NCBI GenBank assembly: GCA_942159475.1 | Contig: OW804096.1 | Location: 89,383,784-89,447,783 of the forward strand | Reading direction: 5' to 3' | DNA: 64,000 nucleotides | Source: Sthenelais limicola | Lineage: Eukaryota > Annelida > Polychaeta > Phyllodocida > Sigalionidae | Shown: in pieces, positions 1 through 11,862 of the stretch | How the letters are laid out: every line of letters starts with the position of its first letter | How positions within the stretch are numbered: the stretch's first letter is position 1 | Notes under the pieces: model-generated | The model's input: the letters and a program-made list of their open reading frames with translations, nothing else | The model's database searches: none | What the model was told of the DNA's origin: nothing | Program-made: the position numbers and the translations under genes

Positions 1-483
1 GGTTGCATTCGGAAAGCAAATGCTTGGTAATAATAACCTACTTATATTAAACCGTTGTTTTTGACCTGTGGGTTTGAGGTCAAGCTGCACTATGTAGGTC
101 AAGCCAAAGTGTGGTAGCTGCGCGCCTCTCACTCAGTGTACACATTGGTGCAGGTGCAAGCTTATCATTTGGTGTACCTTCAGAGACGATTTAACTATGA
201 GCCATCTTCTAAAGCCATCTTTTAGATGTGTTACTATTTCAAATTCCTTTACCACTCCATTTCCATGTTTGTTTTTTTCATAAGACCCTCTTATAAAACA
301 ACATAGATTTACGGATGGGCTAAGGCTAGGCAGCTACCACCCATGGCCATGTTGTGTGTTTACAGCAAGCTACATCATAGGCTTATGTAATCCCAGGCAG
401 GCAGACATCCCTCCCTCCCATCCTCTGCTCTCTTTCTCTCTCTCTCCCTCCCTCCCTCCCTCCAATGGACGGACCCATATTGA
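1..483. other. Intergenic, no gene seen; CT microsatellite
   Basis: No coding region or RNA gene is seen. The first 35 bases (GGTTGCATTCGGAAAGCAAA and following) match a motif found twice more at 4999-5075, so a dispersed repeat probably crosses the window edge. A run of (CT)n/(CCCT)n sequence occupies about 407-462. Confidence 0.5.
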
Positions 484-925
484 ATGAATTCTCACAAAGT
501 GATGTCACCCCTCTCCTTCTGTGAACTTCTCTTTCGACCAACTTTTTTAACGACCATTTCGAACAACTTTTTTTACGACCAACTTTTTTTCGGCCAACTT
601 TTTTTTTTCGACCCAACTTTTTTACGACAAACTTTTCCTACGACAAACTTTTTTTTTTTTTACAACCAACCGGTTTTTTTCAACCATTTTTTTTAACCAG
701 CATTTTTTATGGTCAACTATTTTTACGTCTAACTTTTTTTTCGACCAACTTTTTTTTACAACCAACTTTAACTTTTTTTTCGACCAACTTTTTTTACAAC
801 CAACTTTTTTACAACCAACTTTTTTTCGACTAACTTTTTTTCGACTAACTTTTTTTTTTACAACCAACCGGTTTTTTCAACCATTTTTTTTCAACCAGCA
901 TTTTTTATGGTCAACTTTATTTCTG
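484..925. repeat. T-rich minisatellite with higher-order duplication
   Basis: The stretch is built from short units of the form CGACCAACTTTTTTT or ACAACCAACTTTTTTT. A larger block (ACAACCAACCGG, T-run, CAACCA, T-run, AACCAGCATTTTTTATGGTCAAC) occurs at about 661-718 and again at 859-917, so the short units sit inside a tandem duplication of roughly 200 bp. Open frames across it are lysine-rich or phenylalanine-rich artefacts of the repeat. Confidence 0.8.
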
Positions 926-1619
926 ACACTTTTTTATACATGTACTAATATAAATCTCACCATGATTAGCCTATATCATTCCTCTTATATCAGTCATTCT
1001 CATCTCTCCTCTCCATCTCTTCTCCTCCACCTCTCTCTCTGTCCCTGTCTCTCTCTCTCTGTCCCTCCCCCTCTCTCTCTCTCCCTCCTACACCTTAGGC
1101 CTACTACCCCGACATAGCCTCCGGTGATTTCAGTTATTTTTGGCAATCAAATTAATATCCCCAAATTAAAATAAACGTCCAGTAAATTGTTTGATTCCTA
1201 TAAGAAGTAGAAACACAACTGCTTCTACAATCCAAGTGCCGAAGGCACTTGTAGATAAGGGTAATAAGAGTAAGACCCTATTGTATATGTATTGTGCATG
1301 TATTTGCAGAGCAGGGGTACTTCCGATACTGCTGACCCTTTGTGGATCCTAGCAGGTTAGGGTGGATGACTGGAGCTGTGTGTCTGATTCTATTCATTAC
1401 CACTCAATACTTATAATTATATTGTGTTAGATTATCGGTAGAAACTTTTCAATTCGGTTCAATGAGAATATTGCATTCTAAAACGTAACCCAAATAACAA
1501 CTTATTAAACAAGAAAGTGACATAAACCAGCTTGGAAAATCACTTTCGTCACCACCGGCGCTGAAAGTACTCTCTTTTCCTTCACGTCATATATAAGTAT
1601 ACTATTAAATACATGAACA
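926..1619. repeat. CT-rich tract followed by a dispersed repeat copy
   Basis: A CT microsatellite lies at about 1000-1095. Bases 1170-1255 are a diverged copy of 6122-6208. Both copies contain GATTCCTATAAGAA, then TAGAAAC, then a perfect hairpin AAGTGCC-GAA-GGCACTT. In both places a CT-rich tract lies several hundred bases upstream. No protein is encoded. Confidence 0.55.
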
Positions 1620-1833
1620 CTAGATAGCATCGGGTGGTCCTGGGTAAGACCTTAAAGTGCCTTTCTGTCTCTTTTCTCTGTCTCTCTCTGCCTCTTCTCT
1701 ATCTCTATTTCCTGGGTATGATCATAAACTGCCTTCCTCTCAGCTCTCCCGCCCTTGATATAACACTTCAAAGTGTTGATAAGGGCGTAAAGCAACCAAT
1801 CTCACTCACTCACTCACTCCTAGATAGCATCGG
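1620..1833 (+). mobile_element. SINE-like insertion with 14-bp target duplication
   Basis: The sequence CTAGATAGCATCGG occurs at 1620-1633 and again, exactly, at 1820-1833. It brackets a 186-bp segment that starts GTGGTCCTGGGTAAGACCTT and ends in a (CACT)n tail at about 1800-1819. Direct repeats of this length around a short segment with a simple-repeat tail are what retroposition of a SINE leaves. The middle holds a short hairpin around AACACTTCAAAGTGTT. No clear pol III A or B box was found, so the origin (tRNA, 5S or other) is open and a plain local duplication is possible. Confidence 0.45.
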
Positions 1834-2920
1834 CCTGAATGAAATAAAAATTGACATATTTACACGATGCTGTAGACATGAATGAGTTTCACATGTGCAT
1901 ACAGTTAACAGCATCAGAAGAAATGTATTAATTATTTTGCAGCTCTGGTCGCTACTTGTGGTTGCGTTTAAATTGTATGGACTGGCCAGTCAACGGTCCA
2001 AATTAGTTATTGACTGGCGTTTAAAGGATTAGTCACAACACATCCATCACATCTTTCAGCCTAGCATAGCCAGGGGACAATTTAATTCAGTGACTCCCTT
2101 CCCCTGACAAGCAACCATCAACAATTGTTCGCCTGTTACTTTGATGTCCTCCGATTCTTTTGTGAATATAAAGATTTGTTTGCTGTATGGGACATGTGCT
2201 TTGATTTTCTGTAGCCGGAGGAATACACAAAGCATCAATAGTGCCAATTCTATTTTCCAAGTCTATCCACATCTTCTTCAGCGTCTTATATCAAGCGTCT
2301 GTACTCTTAAATATAATTTGTTCTGGCCATATTCTCGTTTTTACAATTTTCGCAAGGCACAGAACGAACCTTATAAAATATAAATAGAAAAAGATAAAAC
2401 GCGAAGTAGAAACTTTATGAACTATCCTTTCTGGATCCCTAAGTTATAGCGTCTAACTATGGGATATTGTTTTCAACACCCCACCCAGTTATTAGTATAC
2501 TAAATAAGCAAATAGTTTGGTTCTTCGTGCTTTGGATTATGTCCGTCAGATGATCAATCAAAGAATATTCAATCAATTCTTTTGGTTGCATCAGTGAAGG
2601 AACTATTAAGAAAAACAGAATTGTCTAATTAAGATTTCGAAGTTCGAAAACCATTCCATACTCATAATATATTATTATAAATTATTCTTCACGCATTGCT
2701 CTGAAAACAACGTATCTAGAGTGATTTACGCATAGTGCGTATTTCACTAGTCATTTACGTGGGGTTGTCAAGGCAACCAATCTGGTTTCTTTTACTAAGA
2801 TTACCAGTAAAGTTCTAATTTATGACTCGATTTGTTTCTATTTTCATGATTGAAAGCATGTATAATAAATCTGTTAACTAACTCGCCCATATATATGTGA
2901 GACCCGAAGCCTACTATTTC
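1834..2920. other. Intergenic, nothing recognised
   Basis: AT-rich sequence without a convincing ORF, repeat or splice-flanked exon. Short ORFs on both strands near 2056-2383 overlap one another and show no coding bias. Confidence 0.4.
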
Positions 2921-2955
2921 CCTTCAATTCAATTCAAAGATTCTTTATTTGTAGG
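2921..2955 (-). mobile_element. LINE-like 3' terminus, minus strand
   Basis: On the minus strand an AATAAA (2944-2949) is followed by a short (TGAAT)n run (2922-2937). A polyadenylation signal directly followed by a pentamer tail is how several invertebrate LINE families end. No reverse transcriptase is left upstream, so this would be a heavily 5'-truncated copy. Confidence 0.3.
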
Positions 2956-3298
2956 TGTTGATTACAGAGGTGGCTCGATATCTAGTTACAGAAAGTATCC
3001 CTGAAACCAGGTCTTCCAAAGAGTGCCTGGAACTTTGATTTGCTTTAAAATTGTTTCAACGATAACAACAGTGATTTTGTAAAATAACTATGGTTTACAA
3101 CAAGTATGAAGTAGGATGTAATGTGATGAAGGATGAGTTAACAGTTAACAGATCATGAAAGGTGAGACAAGATGGGGAGTGATTCACTCTAACAAATATG
3201 TTACTAGGATACAACATATTTTGATCAGTTATACAGAATACATATGTCATGAAGAGCACTGATCAGCACTTCGAATAACATACAATACAAAATAGTTG

Positions 3299-3463
3299 TT
3301 CACATTTCTTCTTATGAAGGTTTTAACTCTCAATATAACATATTTTGATCAGATAGGGTTTGACAAACTTTGATTAATTGTTCACATTTCTTCCTTTTTA
3401 AGGTTTTAACTCTCAATATAACATATTTTGATCAAATAGGGTTTGCCATACTTTGATTAATTG
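3299..3463. repeat. Tandem duplication of an 82-bp unit
   Basis: Two adjacent copies (about 3299-3380 and 3381-3463) share TTCACATTTCTTC, GGTTTTAACTCTCAATATAA, CATATTTTGATCA and CTTTGATTAATTG with few differences. A partial relative containing ACATATTTTGATCAG lies at about 3215-3230. No function is visible. Confidence 0.75.
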
Positions 3464-4998
3464 GTATGTGAGAGTTCAGGAATTACTCAAATTTTTTAGG
3501 TGAAGGTAACGCACACAGGTGCTTTAGTGAAGAGCAAAAGAACTTCGAAGAGTGAGAGATCAATACCTCAATGTAATACAATAAAGTACTATATAGTTAT
3601 TTGGATTTTCTTCCTTTTGATGATTCTAATCCTCATATGGGTAAAAATTGCTGATGTAGCATAACCACTTGTAATAGAAAAACAATTTGACATACTATAG
3701 AAATTCCGATTCCGTAATGTACATCCGTGATGAGATATGGGGTTGGAGACAGTATAAACAGATGAAATGATCAGAATGGATATAACAATTTGTCCGTATA
3801 TTGCTTGAAGGTTAGTTTGTCCGATATCCTGTGAGCTACTAAATTCAGACCATTCAATTATATAAAAGTGGGTTAATAATTTTGGAGGAGTTTATAGGTA
3901 AAACTAATAGGTTCTTCCTTCCCTTAGCATGGCTTCGAATGGGTAAATTTCTATTGTCAATGTTGTCTGAATTTTGGGAAAGGTAGAATGCAATGTCTAA
4001 AATATGTTTATTTCTGCGTTGTTGTAAAGACCAAATATTTAAAAGCTTGTGTTCAAGTTCAACATTGTCATACTTGGATTTATTAAAAGTTTTAGGTGAA
4101 GGATACTAATCTGCAAAGAACGCGGCCTTAAACAATCACAATCCTTCACACTACATTTCCACGTGCAGGAATATTCCTATTACGAATATATTCGTGAAGT
4201 GCGGTGAATTCTACCGGAATCCTATGAGACCAAATCTTAATACACCTTTAGTTATGAACTCTGCGACCTTTCATGAAATAGGACAGATGACTCACTGTGT
4301 TTCTGAATCTATGACGTCAATTTTTATCTGCATGTGCATGAATTTAAGTAGCTCTGTCGTAGTATAGCCATGTGTCACGATCCATAATGCCATTATATAA
4401 CATTACGTAATATCACCTAATGATATGTTATATACATTACCCAATATTATTATATAAGGTTACATTGAATTATGAATATTATATTAATTATGTAAGGTGA
4501 CTAGGGCAAGTCTAGTCTACCTCAGTTAGTTCTTAGAATACTCCATAGGGGGTCATCCTGACCCTCCTACGGGTTCAACCTAACTCTAGAGTACCTGATT
4601 GGGCAGCCACTAATTATATCTCATTGGCTAATTAACTTAAGAAGGCTGACCCAAATAATAATCTCCTTTCTCCTATTGGTTTATACAAGCGACCCCCTGT
4701 GGTCAAATACTTGATAAATGTTTACTATTGGTTATGCAAATGTAATGCATATGATTGGATATTAATTACGCATGCGCACGCATGCGCACTGACATGTAAT
4801 AATAATAACTCCCATATAGAAAGCGTTCTCCCGTCGACTCTCAGCTCCTTGCGGAAAGTCGCAGCAGGATAGACAGGGTCCCCGTAACAGGACCGGACCC
4901 TGTTTATCTTCTGAGGCTAGAGGAGTACCAGTGGGAGTACCAGTGGGATGCCTGGCCGACCGGTCCCCGGGTAAAGCATGCATGCATGTGTGTCAGTG
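3464..4998. other. Intergenic AT-rich DNA
   Basis: No gene is seen. About 4377-4500 is very AT-rich with repeated variants of ATTACGTAATAT and TATATAA. Bases 4770-4791 are the short repetitive GCATGCGCACGCATGCGCAC. The phrase GCAAAGAACGCGG at about 4115 recurs at about 7908, which suggests a second dispersed repeat family. Confidence 0.4.
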
Positions 4999-5075
4999 GT
5001 TGCATTCGGGAAGCAAATGCTTGGTGGTCCAATATACAGACCTTAGTGGTTGCATTCGGGGAGCATATGCTATAG
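4999..5075 (+). repeat. Two copies of a TTGCATTCGG motif
   Basis: GTGGTTGCATTCGGGAAGCA at about 4997 and GTGGTTGCATTCGGGGAGCA at about 5046 lie 49 bases apart. The first bases of the window carry a third copy. The element they belong to could not be delimited. Confidence 0.5.
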
Positions 5076-6121
5076 CCAATATCACGTCATGCCTCACTGC
5101 TCATGTCTCCCTGCCACCTGAGTTAGTGGTCACTCCACCATACCTCAGTAGCTTCAACACCTTTCCCTGCACTTTGTAGGACTGACTGTTATCTTTGCAT
5201 CTCTCCTCTTCCATTCTCTTTCCTTCTCTATCTCCCTCTCTCTCTCTCCTCTATCCCAGAAGTCTTTCGACCTGGATGTCATTTTTCTCTATGTAACTTT
5301 TATTTTATACCTACAACTTAAATAATTTCGCCAATGTCACTTTAATATTTCCAAAGATATGTATTGAAATCGGGCATTAGGCTATTAGTAAAACACTTGA
5401 ATGCTCTTGAAATTAATTCTAATGTTTAAAATACAATTTCTGACAAACTATTCCTCCCAGAACAATATTGATTTGGGATAATGTTAAATAACGGCCATTT
5501 TGAGGAATAAATACTTATAATGAGTGCATAACCCTGCATGGGCCCAGTCGACCTATGTATTGTATAGGTTATAGAGCCTATATCAATGGGCCTGAATCAG
5601 ATTTGGACAGAAAATGGAATCTCATTTGAAACTGTGATAATCTTGCGATTTGAATGAATATTAGATCTAGGCCTATAGAGAGGTCCATGGTCGTACGCAT
5701 ATCATGACATATCACATATTTATTTGTGATATGTTCTAATTTCTCTCTCTCTGTCTCTCTCTCTCTGTCTCTGTCTCTCTCTCCTTAATTATACAACATG
5801 TAAATATTAATCTTTATGTAATAGGTTTAGTGGGGAGCTGGTCCTACTCCTCTTCCCGTCATCGTCCTCCTCCTCTCTCCTCTCTCCTGGAGGGGGGGGG
5901 GGGGGGGGGAGGAGGAGGGGTGTGTAAGTAGAGTGGCACAGGTATGGTATAGTGGGGAGGGACGAGAGGAAGGAGAAGGAGTAGGTGAAGGGAAGGAGGT
6001 GGGGGAGAAGAAGGACAAATGTAGTTTGACTAAATACTATATTCTAAGCAGGAAGACCTGCAAATGAGCAGAGAACTGAAACCTATTCCTTTTGTATCAA
6101 TGTGACTGTAATATATTAAAC
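5076..6121. other. Intergenic with CT tracts and a poly-G run
   Basis: CT-rich simple repeats lie at about 5195-5260 and 5740-5785. A poly-G run lies at about 5888-5909 inside a G-rich block. No coding region is supported; short ORFs here are low-complexity Pro/Ser frames. Confidence 0.45.
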
Positions 6122-6208
6122 AAAAAAACGTTCAGTCAATTGTCGGATTCCTATAAGAATTAGAAACAAAACTGCCCCTTCAATCCAAGTGCCGAAGGCA
6201 CTTGTATG
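6122..6208. repeat. Second copy of hairpin-bearing dispersed repeat
   Basis: This matches 1170-1255 over about 85 bases with scattered differences. The hairpin AAGTGCC-GAA-GGCACTT is unchanged in both copies, while the sequence around it has diverged. No target duplication or pol III box was found. Confidence 0.6.
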
Positions 6209-9200
6209 ATATATAAACCCATGGTTTCCAATAAAATGTTATGTCTAAACAGGACAAACCGCTGCTCTTCTTATTACATCATCTTAGGCTATACTTAGCC
6301 TAACCTCTTATTAATTATACACATTCTCAGGGACTCTAGCTAGCTCTACCATCTACACATATCCCTTGGAGAATAGTAGTTGTATCACATGCATTGTGTG
6401 AGATTTCCGTAAACTACTTACTTGCTTGCTTACTTGCTTACTACTTACATGCGCATTCGTTATTATGGCGATCGAGTGAACGATTGGCGCGCTATAGTTA
6501 GATCTTTGATTTTATTAGCGCATATTGCTGAAATACATTCATGTTCTTGTGAGTTTTTTCTCTTCGTTCTACGCCTTTGCTATGTGTAGTTTGGTTTGGC
6601 CACTGTCATACTTCTCAGTAATAAAACTAAGTAGTAATTTTAGATGGTTGTCTATGTTATTTATTCTCTTCCTCAAGCAGATGCCCAAATCTATGCATTT
6701 CATACACCCAGTTAGTTCTATCACGCAAACTGTGTGTCCTTTCTGGTCACGATCAACTAACATCATTGTAATCCTTCAGAATTAACCCATATTCACTGAG
6801 GACTCTTTTACAAGGATGTAAATTACCTTGGCATGACGCAATTTTGTGTATATATTACTTTCGCTGAATTCCATTGGTCACGAACTTCACTGCACATAAA
6901 TAAATTGGCTTAATGATTCTGCTACATAGAGATATCATTTTTTATCTGAGCCATGCCTTCAATAGAATCTGGGTCCGATGTGTAGCCGATATGTTAAGCA
7001 TTCGGGCAGCCATTCATATTGTACTGACATGAACGCCTCCGCACATTATTCCGCCTACGTCTGACCTCACGGGAAACAAAAATAAGATCCACATCTACAT
7101 TTCAATTCCAATTACATCGGATGGATATTCGGTAAAAGCGCCCTTCAAAATCTAATAGATTTTTTTCAAACTTTGTTAGTCATTCAATTTCCAATTTTGT
7201 CGCTGGTCGACCTGTCGTATTCAGAAGGAATATTGTATACATCATGTGGATTGAAGGGACTCTTGAATACAAGTTATAATAATATAATAATAGTTGGTAC
7301 GACTTTCGCATCCAACATCAAGGCAATAGTTCAATTCCAGAAAAGAGAATGATGCAACGTGTTTATATCAGAGCTATCTAGGCCTATACATATAGCTCTG
7401 TTTATATATATCTACAGACAAACCAGCAAACAAGAATCTTTCTTATCACCGTGTCTGGACCCCTGACACTCGTTATTAACTTCCTTAGCAGAAATCGTTT
7501 TAGGTCCTAGCGGGATCGATTTCTCATTGTGTTGATGATAAGGGCCATTTTATATGCATAATAGTTCGGTGCAGCAATGAGAAAATATGCAGTTCTTTTA
7601 CCAGTGAGATCAGATATTAATTGTAGAGTATGCATGTGGTGTAGAAAATAATCAATTCGGTCGTGAATTCCTGAAAGGTCATGTATTAAAAATATTAAAA
7701 GATAATTGAAAACATAATGAATTATATAAAAACATAGAAGGGAAAGTAACCAAAAGTAACACTATTTGTTCCTAAACAGACCGCAGACCTCACTAATCTA
7801 AAAGCTCCATTTTCTTCTCAAAGGCAAGATTGCTCACAATAAACTAATGCAGCCACATCAGCTACATTGCATGAGTAACAATAAGTCACCTGCAGAACTA
7901 TACTAATTTGCAAAGAACGCGGTCTTAGAAGGATTGTATACGAGATATGCAGATCAGGAAAACGTTAGATTCATCACGAAACACTACTATAAGGTAGTGC
8001 CACTGAGATGTATATGCAACTGTTAGCATTTATAATAGATTAAGGTCACCCTGTATGTATGACTTGTTGTGGTTGTTAATTTTATTGTCAAGTGAGTGGG
8101 ACATATCAGTGGTCTCAGTCCCTATAAGTGGGAGGATTTCAAGCCCTACTGGATAGGTATCGTGTTACAAAAATAAGGAAACAATCTACCATTAATGAAT
8201 GGGCTATTCCCTGCAAGTGGGAAACATAAGAGCATTTTATACATAGTGTCTTGGTTTCTGAACGCATGTTATAAAAAAAAGAAGTGTCCAACGATGTAAA
8301 CATCTCTGTGATTGGTCAACATTGCCGTCATTGATGATGTCAGACCAATCGGAGACGAGCTTATTCCCCCAGGACTTGGGATTTCGCATGTTCACAAACA
8401 GCCTCGGTTGGCATGATACAAATATAAGAATGTAACTTGGGCAATTCAATGACTCAAGTCAACATCATATTTTATATCCAACGTGCAGCCTAGTTCCAAT
8501 CCCTCATACTTTTCTATGTAATTGTTGGAACTTGAAGCATTTTCTGATACATTTTCTCGACCTTTCATTCCTCATCTTAAGACCTGATGGATTGCACTCA
8601 TGTGCTGCAATTTAAAAAGCTCAATTTTGCACTTTCTACACAGATCCGATATCAGAATGATCCATAGAATTTCCATACACGTCTTATAGTCAGTCTCTGT
8701 ATTCCAGTCACACAAAAATTCCTACGAGTCTTAACTCAGATAATTATCAAGCGAATCGTTTTATATCCATTCAAACTAATGTTTACCATTTCAATGATAA
8801 TCATTAATTGATTTATCAGACCAATCAGATCGGAATTAAGATTTCTCTGACTTTCAAAGCTTTGTTTCAAAATTTCAAGAAGCAATCCGGCCGCCAAAGC
8901 AAATGAAGTTGAGATTTAAAGAGTTAATTGGAAGTGATAATATTCATGTTTCACGGGATGCAAACATCGAACTCAATGAAAATCCGAATGATTCATGAAA
9001 ATTTAATATCATGTGACCTGTTTTTGTTCGCTTTGGTCTAGTTCATATTCTATATGGTCCGCTAGACTAGATTAAAACTACGTTTCACATTTCCAAATGG
9101 CATATTGGAGCTTCTAGGAGTACTATATCAGACCGAATAATTTGTTTTCCTAATAAAGAATCAATATTTCGCATTATTATATACAAGGAAAATATCCCAT

Positions 9201-9779
9201 AAGCATTGGGCCGAAAACGTCTAGATTGTGTCCCGAAAGCAATTTACTATAATATATTTATTATAATTGTGTCTCATCCTGACCTTGCCTAGAGGCTTCC
9301 AGTACATGTATATACAACAAACGCAATATTTGTCTCAAATAATCGTTCAAATGACCGTCCTAGGGCGCCAATATATAAACCTGTGAAGCAATATTATCAT
9401 TCCCATTGTACTGCTATATAAATCAGGATCTGCGCTGGGCTTTACTTATACAGTATTATTGATACACACGTTTGGACTCTATCTGGAAAGATATATGATC
9501 ATGATACCCGAGGACAAACAACGCATTTACACACGACAGTTTCCACAAATCTTCTGAGGAAGTTATTACTATGACCACCCCAACAAAGATGATCTACCTG
9601 CATGGTTTGTCATATAAACAATCTTTTAAGACTATGCTATCGATATGCCCTTTTGCCCAGTTGTTATGTAAATGCTCCCCCTCTGAGAGAGTCACATTTC
9701 CAGTGCTCGACTAAGAAGAATAAGTTAATAAGTTCTCCCCATGTAGGCCTATTAGTCAAGATTACAAACACCAGAATAA
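6209..9779. other. Intergenic, nothing recognised
   Basis: About 3.6 kb of AT-rich sequence. A short repeat of ACTTGCTT occurs at about 6418-6447. No ORF shows codon bias or a family resemblance, and no pair of long direct or inverted repeats was noticed. Confidence 0.4.
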
Positions 9780-9783
9780 TTAA

Positions 9784-11858
9784 GTGGGGTATCCACTTAC
9801 ACGTCGGTTGGAACGACCGTCAAGAGTGTCCAGAGGGGACGGTCAAACGGTTACCACCGATGGCCACTTTTGACCGTCGCTGTTGACCGTCCCCGGTATT
9901 TACTTGCACGTCAAAAAAGTCACCGTCGGACGGTCCCCTAGGGACCACCAGACATTTGATTTACTACTGTATGGACATTTCTGGTCATATTCTACATATA
10001 TATTAGCAAATCATCGATCTCCAGACTCTACCAAACTCTCCTTGATATTACAAGATATATTAATTTGAAATATATATTATTTTAAAACTGTATAGCCCGA
10101 ATGCAGAAGAAAAACATCCAAGCGCGCCATGCTGCAGGCTTACAATAACCTTCAAAACGCAAGAATATATTCAATGCATTGTCTTGAGATTTGATACACA
10201 TATTTATATGACTAGAAGCAATAAACCCTCCAAAAATAGGACCATTCCAACAAAGGAATCTTGTGCATAAATCACTTTAAAAAACTTTAAAATTATATAA
10301 AAATTATCACAGAACCCCCTGACTGTCAGGAAGACAGCCATGCTTTCAGGTTTATAATCGGACGGTTAAAACAACAACTTCGGATTGCTGAATATTATGA
10401 CCAGAATTCTAAAAAAAACAAAAAACAAATAAAAGGTTTGCACCAAATTTCTTACATGAATTTCAAATAGTTGTTTGAATCGGGGTTATTGTTTAGATCT
10501 TGGTTTACCAGAGTCGTCAGGTAATACCATTACCACTATCGTAAATATTTCAGTTACCCACTTGTGGGTTTATGCTAATAGAACAGTTAAACTCCATAGA
10601 GTCAGAGACTGAGACTGACCGTGGCGGGCTGTAGATTTTCGGCCAAACCAAGCCAAAGCCATTCATTGTCCTTTATGGAGATTTTCTCTTGGATCTTCAG
10701 TAAAATTAGCTGACTTTTTCAGCCTTGTACCCAGAGTAAGAAATGAAAGGACTGTTCTCTAGTTACCTACATAAAAACATTAATGGGCAAAGAAATCACA
10801 GCATTATCTCCTATCCACATAAATACAAACTGAGAGAAGTATTACGTGCCAAGTTATCTTGTCTTGAAAGGTGTTCTTGCAAAATGGACTTGTCATTGAT
10901 TATCGGCGATTTTCTTTTTGTTTGAATGTCAATTTTAATGATTTGAATCTGTTGGCGAAAACTTCCCAGGATCATTATTTACTGCTCGAACTTCATGACC
11001 ACTGTAATATTGGACCCTAGAGACGCCATTGTTGCAGGAATTCTATCCTAGAAACAAGAACTAGGGCCTATGGCGGTGTGAAATCCAATGCCCATTTTCT
11101 GATTATTGCTGCCGACATGCACCCGGCTAGTGAGACTTCTTATATTATTCTTATTGTTCCTGATCGATCTGCATATTATTTAAAAGATATCCGCATTTGG
11201 TTAAAAAAAAATTCTTAGATATTATCATTACATCGTCGCCACAATGCTCAGAGTAAAACTATTACTTAATGCTAACAAATATTCATACATATTTCCACTT
11301 TCCATGTCAAAATATTCGAAATAATCACCCAAAATACCAATAATTAATCATGAATCAATAGAAATGATAAAAATAAATGTACAGATGAACTCCAAACTAT
11401 TCACCAAAATGGTCATAAGCAAAATCGGGCCCAGGAAAACACCCACAAATCGAAATAGGTAGTAAAATATGGCGAAAATGGCCCTAAATTAATAAAAATC
11501 AAGTGAAATGATAAAAATAAACTTAAAATAAATGTACAAATTTACTGCAAAATGTTCACATGTGTCAACCAGAGGTATCAGAGATAATAACTAACTTCGG
11601 TATGGCCATAAACACCCAAAAACAAAAAAAATAATTTTGCCTGGGCCACCGTTAACCGTCCACCCACACGTAATTAATGAACTGTTTCATACTTTGACCG
11701 GAGGTGCGACGGTCAAACGGGAGGCATGGACGGTTAATCGGTCACATGCGACCGATTGACCGTCCCTTCGGTATCCACTCGCACGTCGGTCAAAAAGCGC
11801 GTGCGACCGATTGACGGTGACCGCGTGGTTCTGACCGACGTGTAAGTGGATAAGGCGC
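9784..11858. mobile_element. Non-autonomous DNA transposon with TTAA target
   Basis: The ends are inverted repeats. The left end reads GTGGGGTATCCACTTACACG and continues TCGGTTGGAAC. The reverse complement of the right end reads GCGCCTTATCCACTTACACG and continues TCGGTCAGAAC. Each end is flanked by TTAA (9780-9783 and 11859-11862), as for piggyBac, Kolobok and other TTAA-targeting transposases. Inside each end lies a dense cluster of GACCGTC/GACGGTC motifs (about 9808-9940 and 11645-11830), plausible transposase-binding sites. The interior (about 9950-11640) has no substantial ORF, so it would depend on a transposase made elsewhere. Because the DNA is AT-rich, TTAA at both ends could be partly chance; the superfamily is not settled. 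Confidence 0.65.
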
Positions 11859-11862
11859 TTAA

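Noticed and set aside
484..925. Lysine-rich proteins from the T-rich repeat
   Set aside because: The frames are periodic and follow the minisatellite unit exactly.
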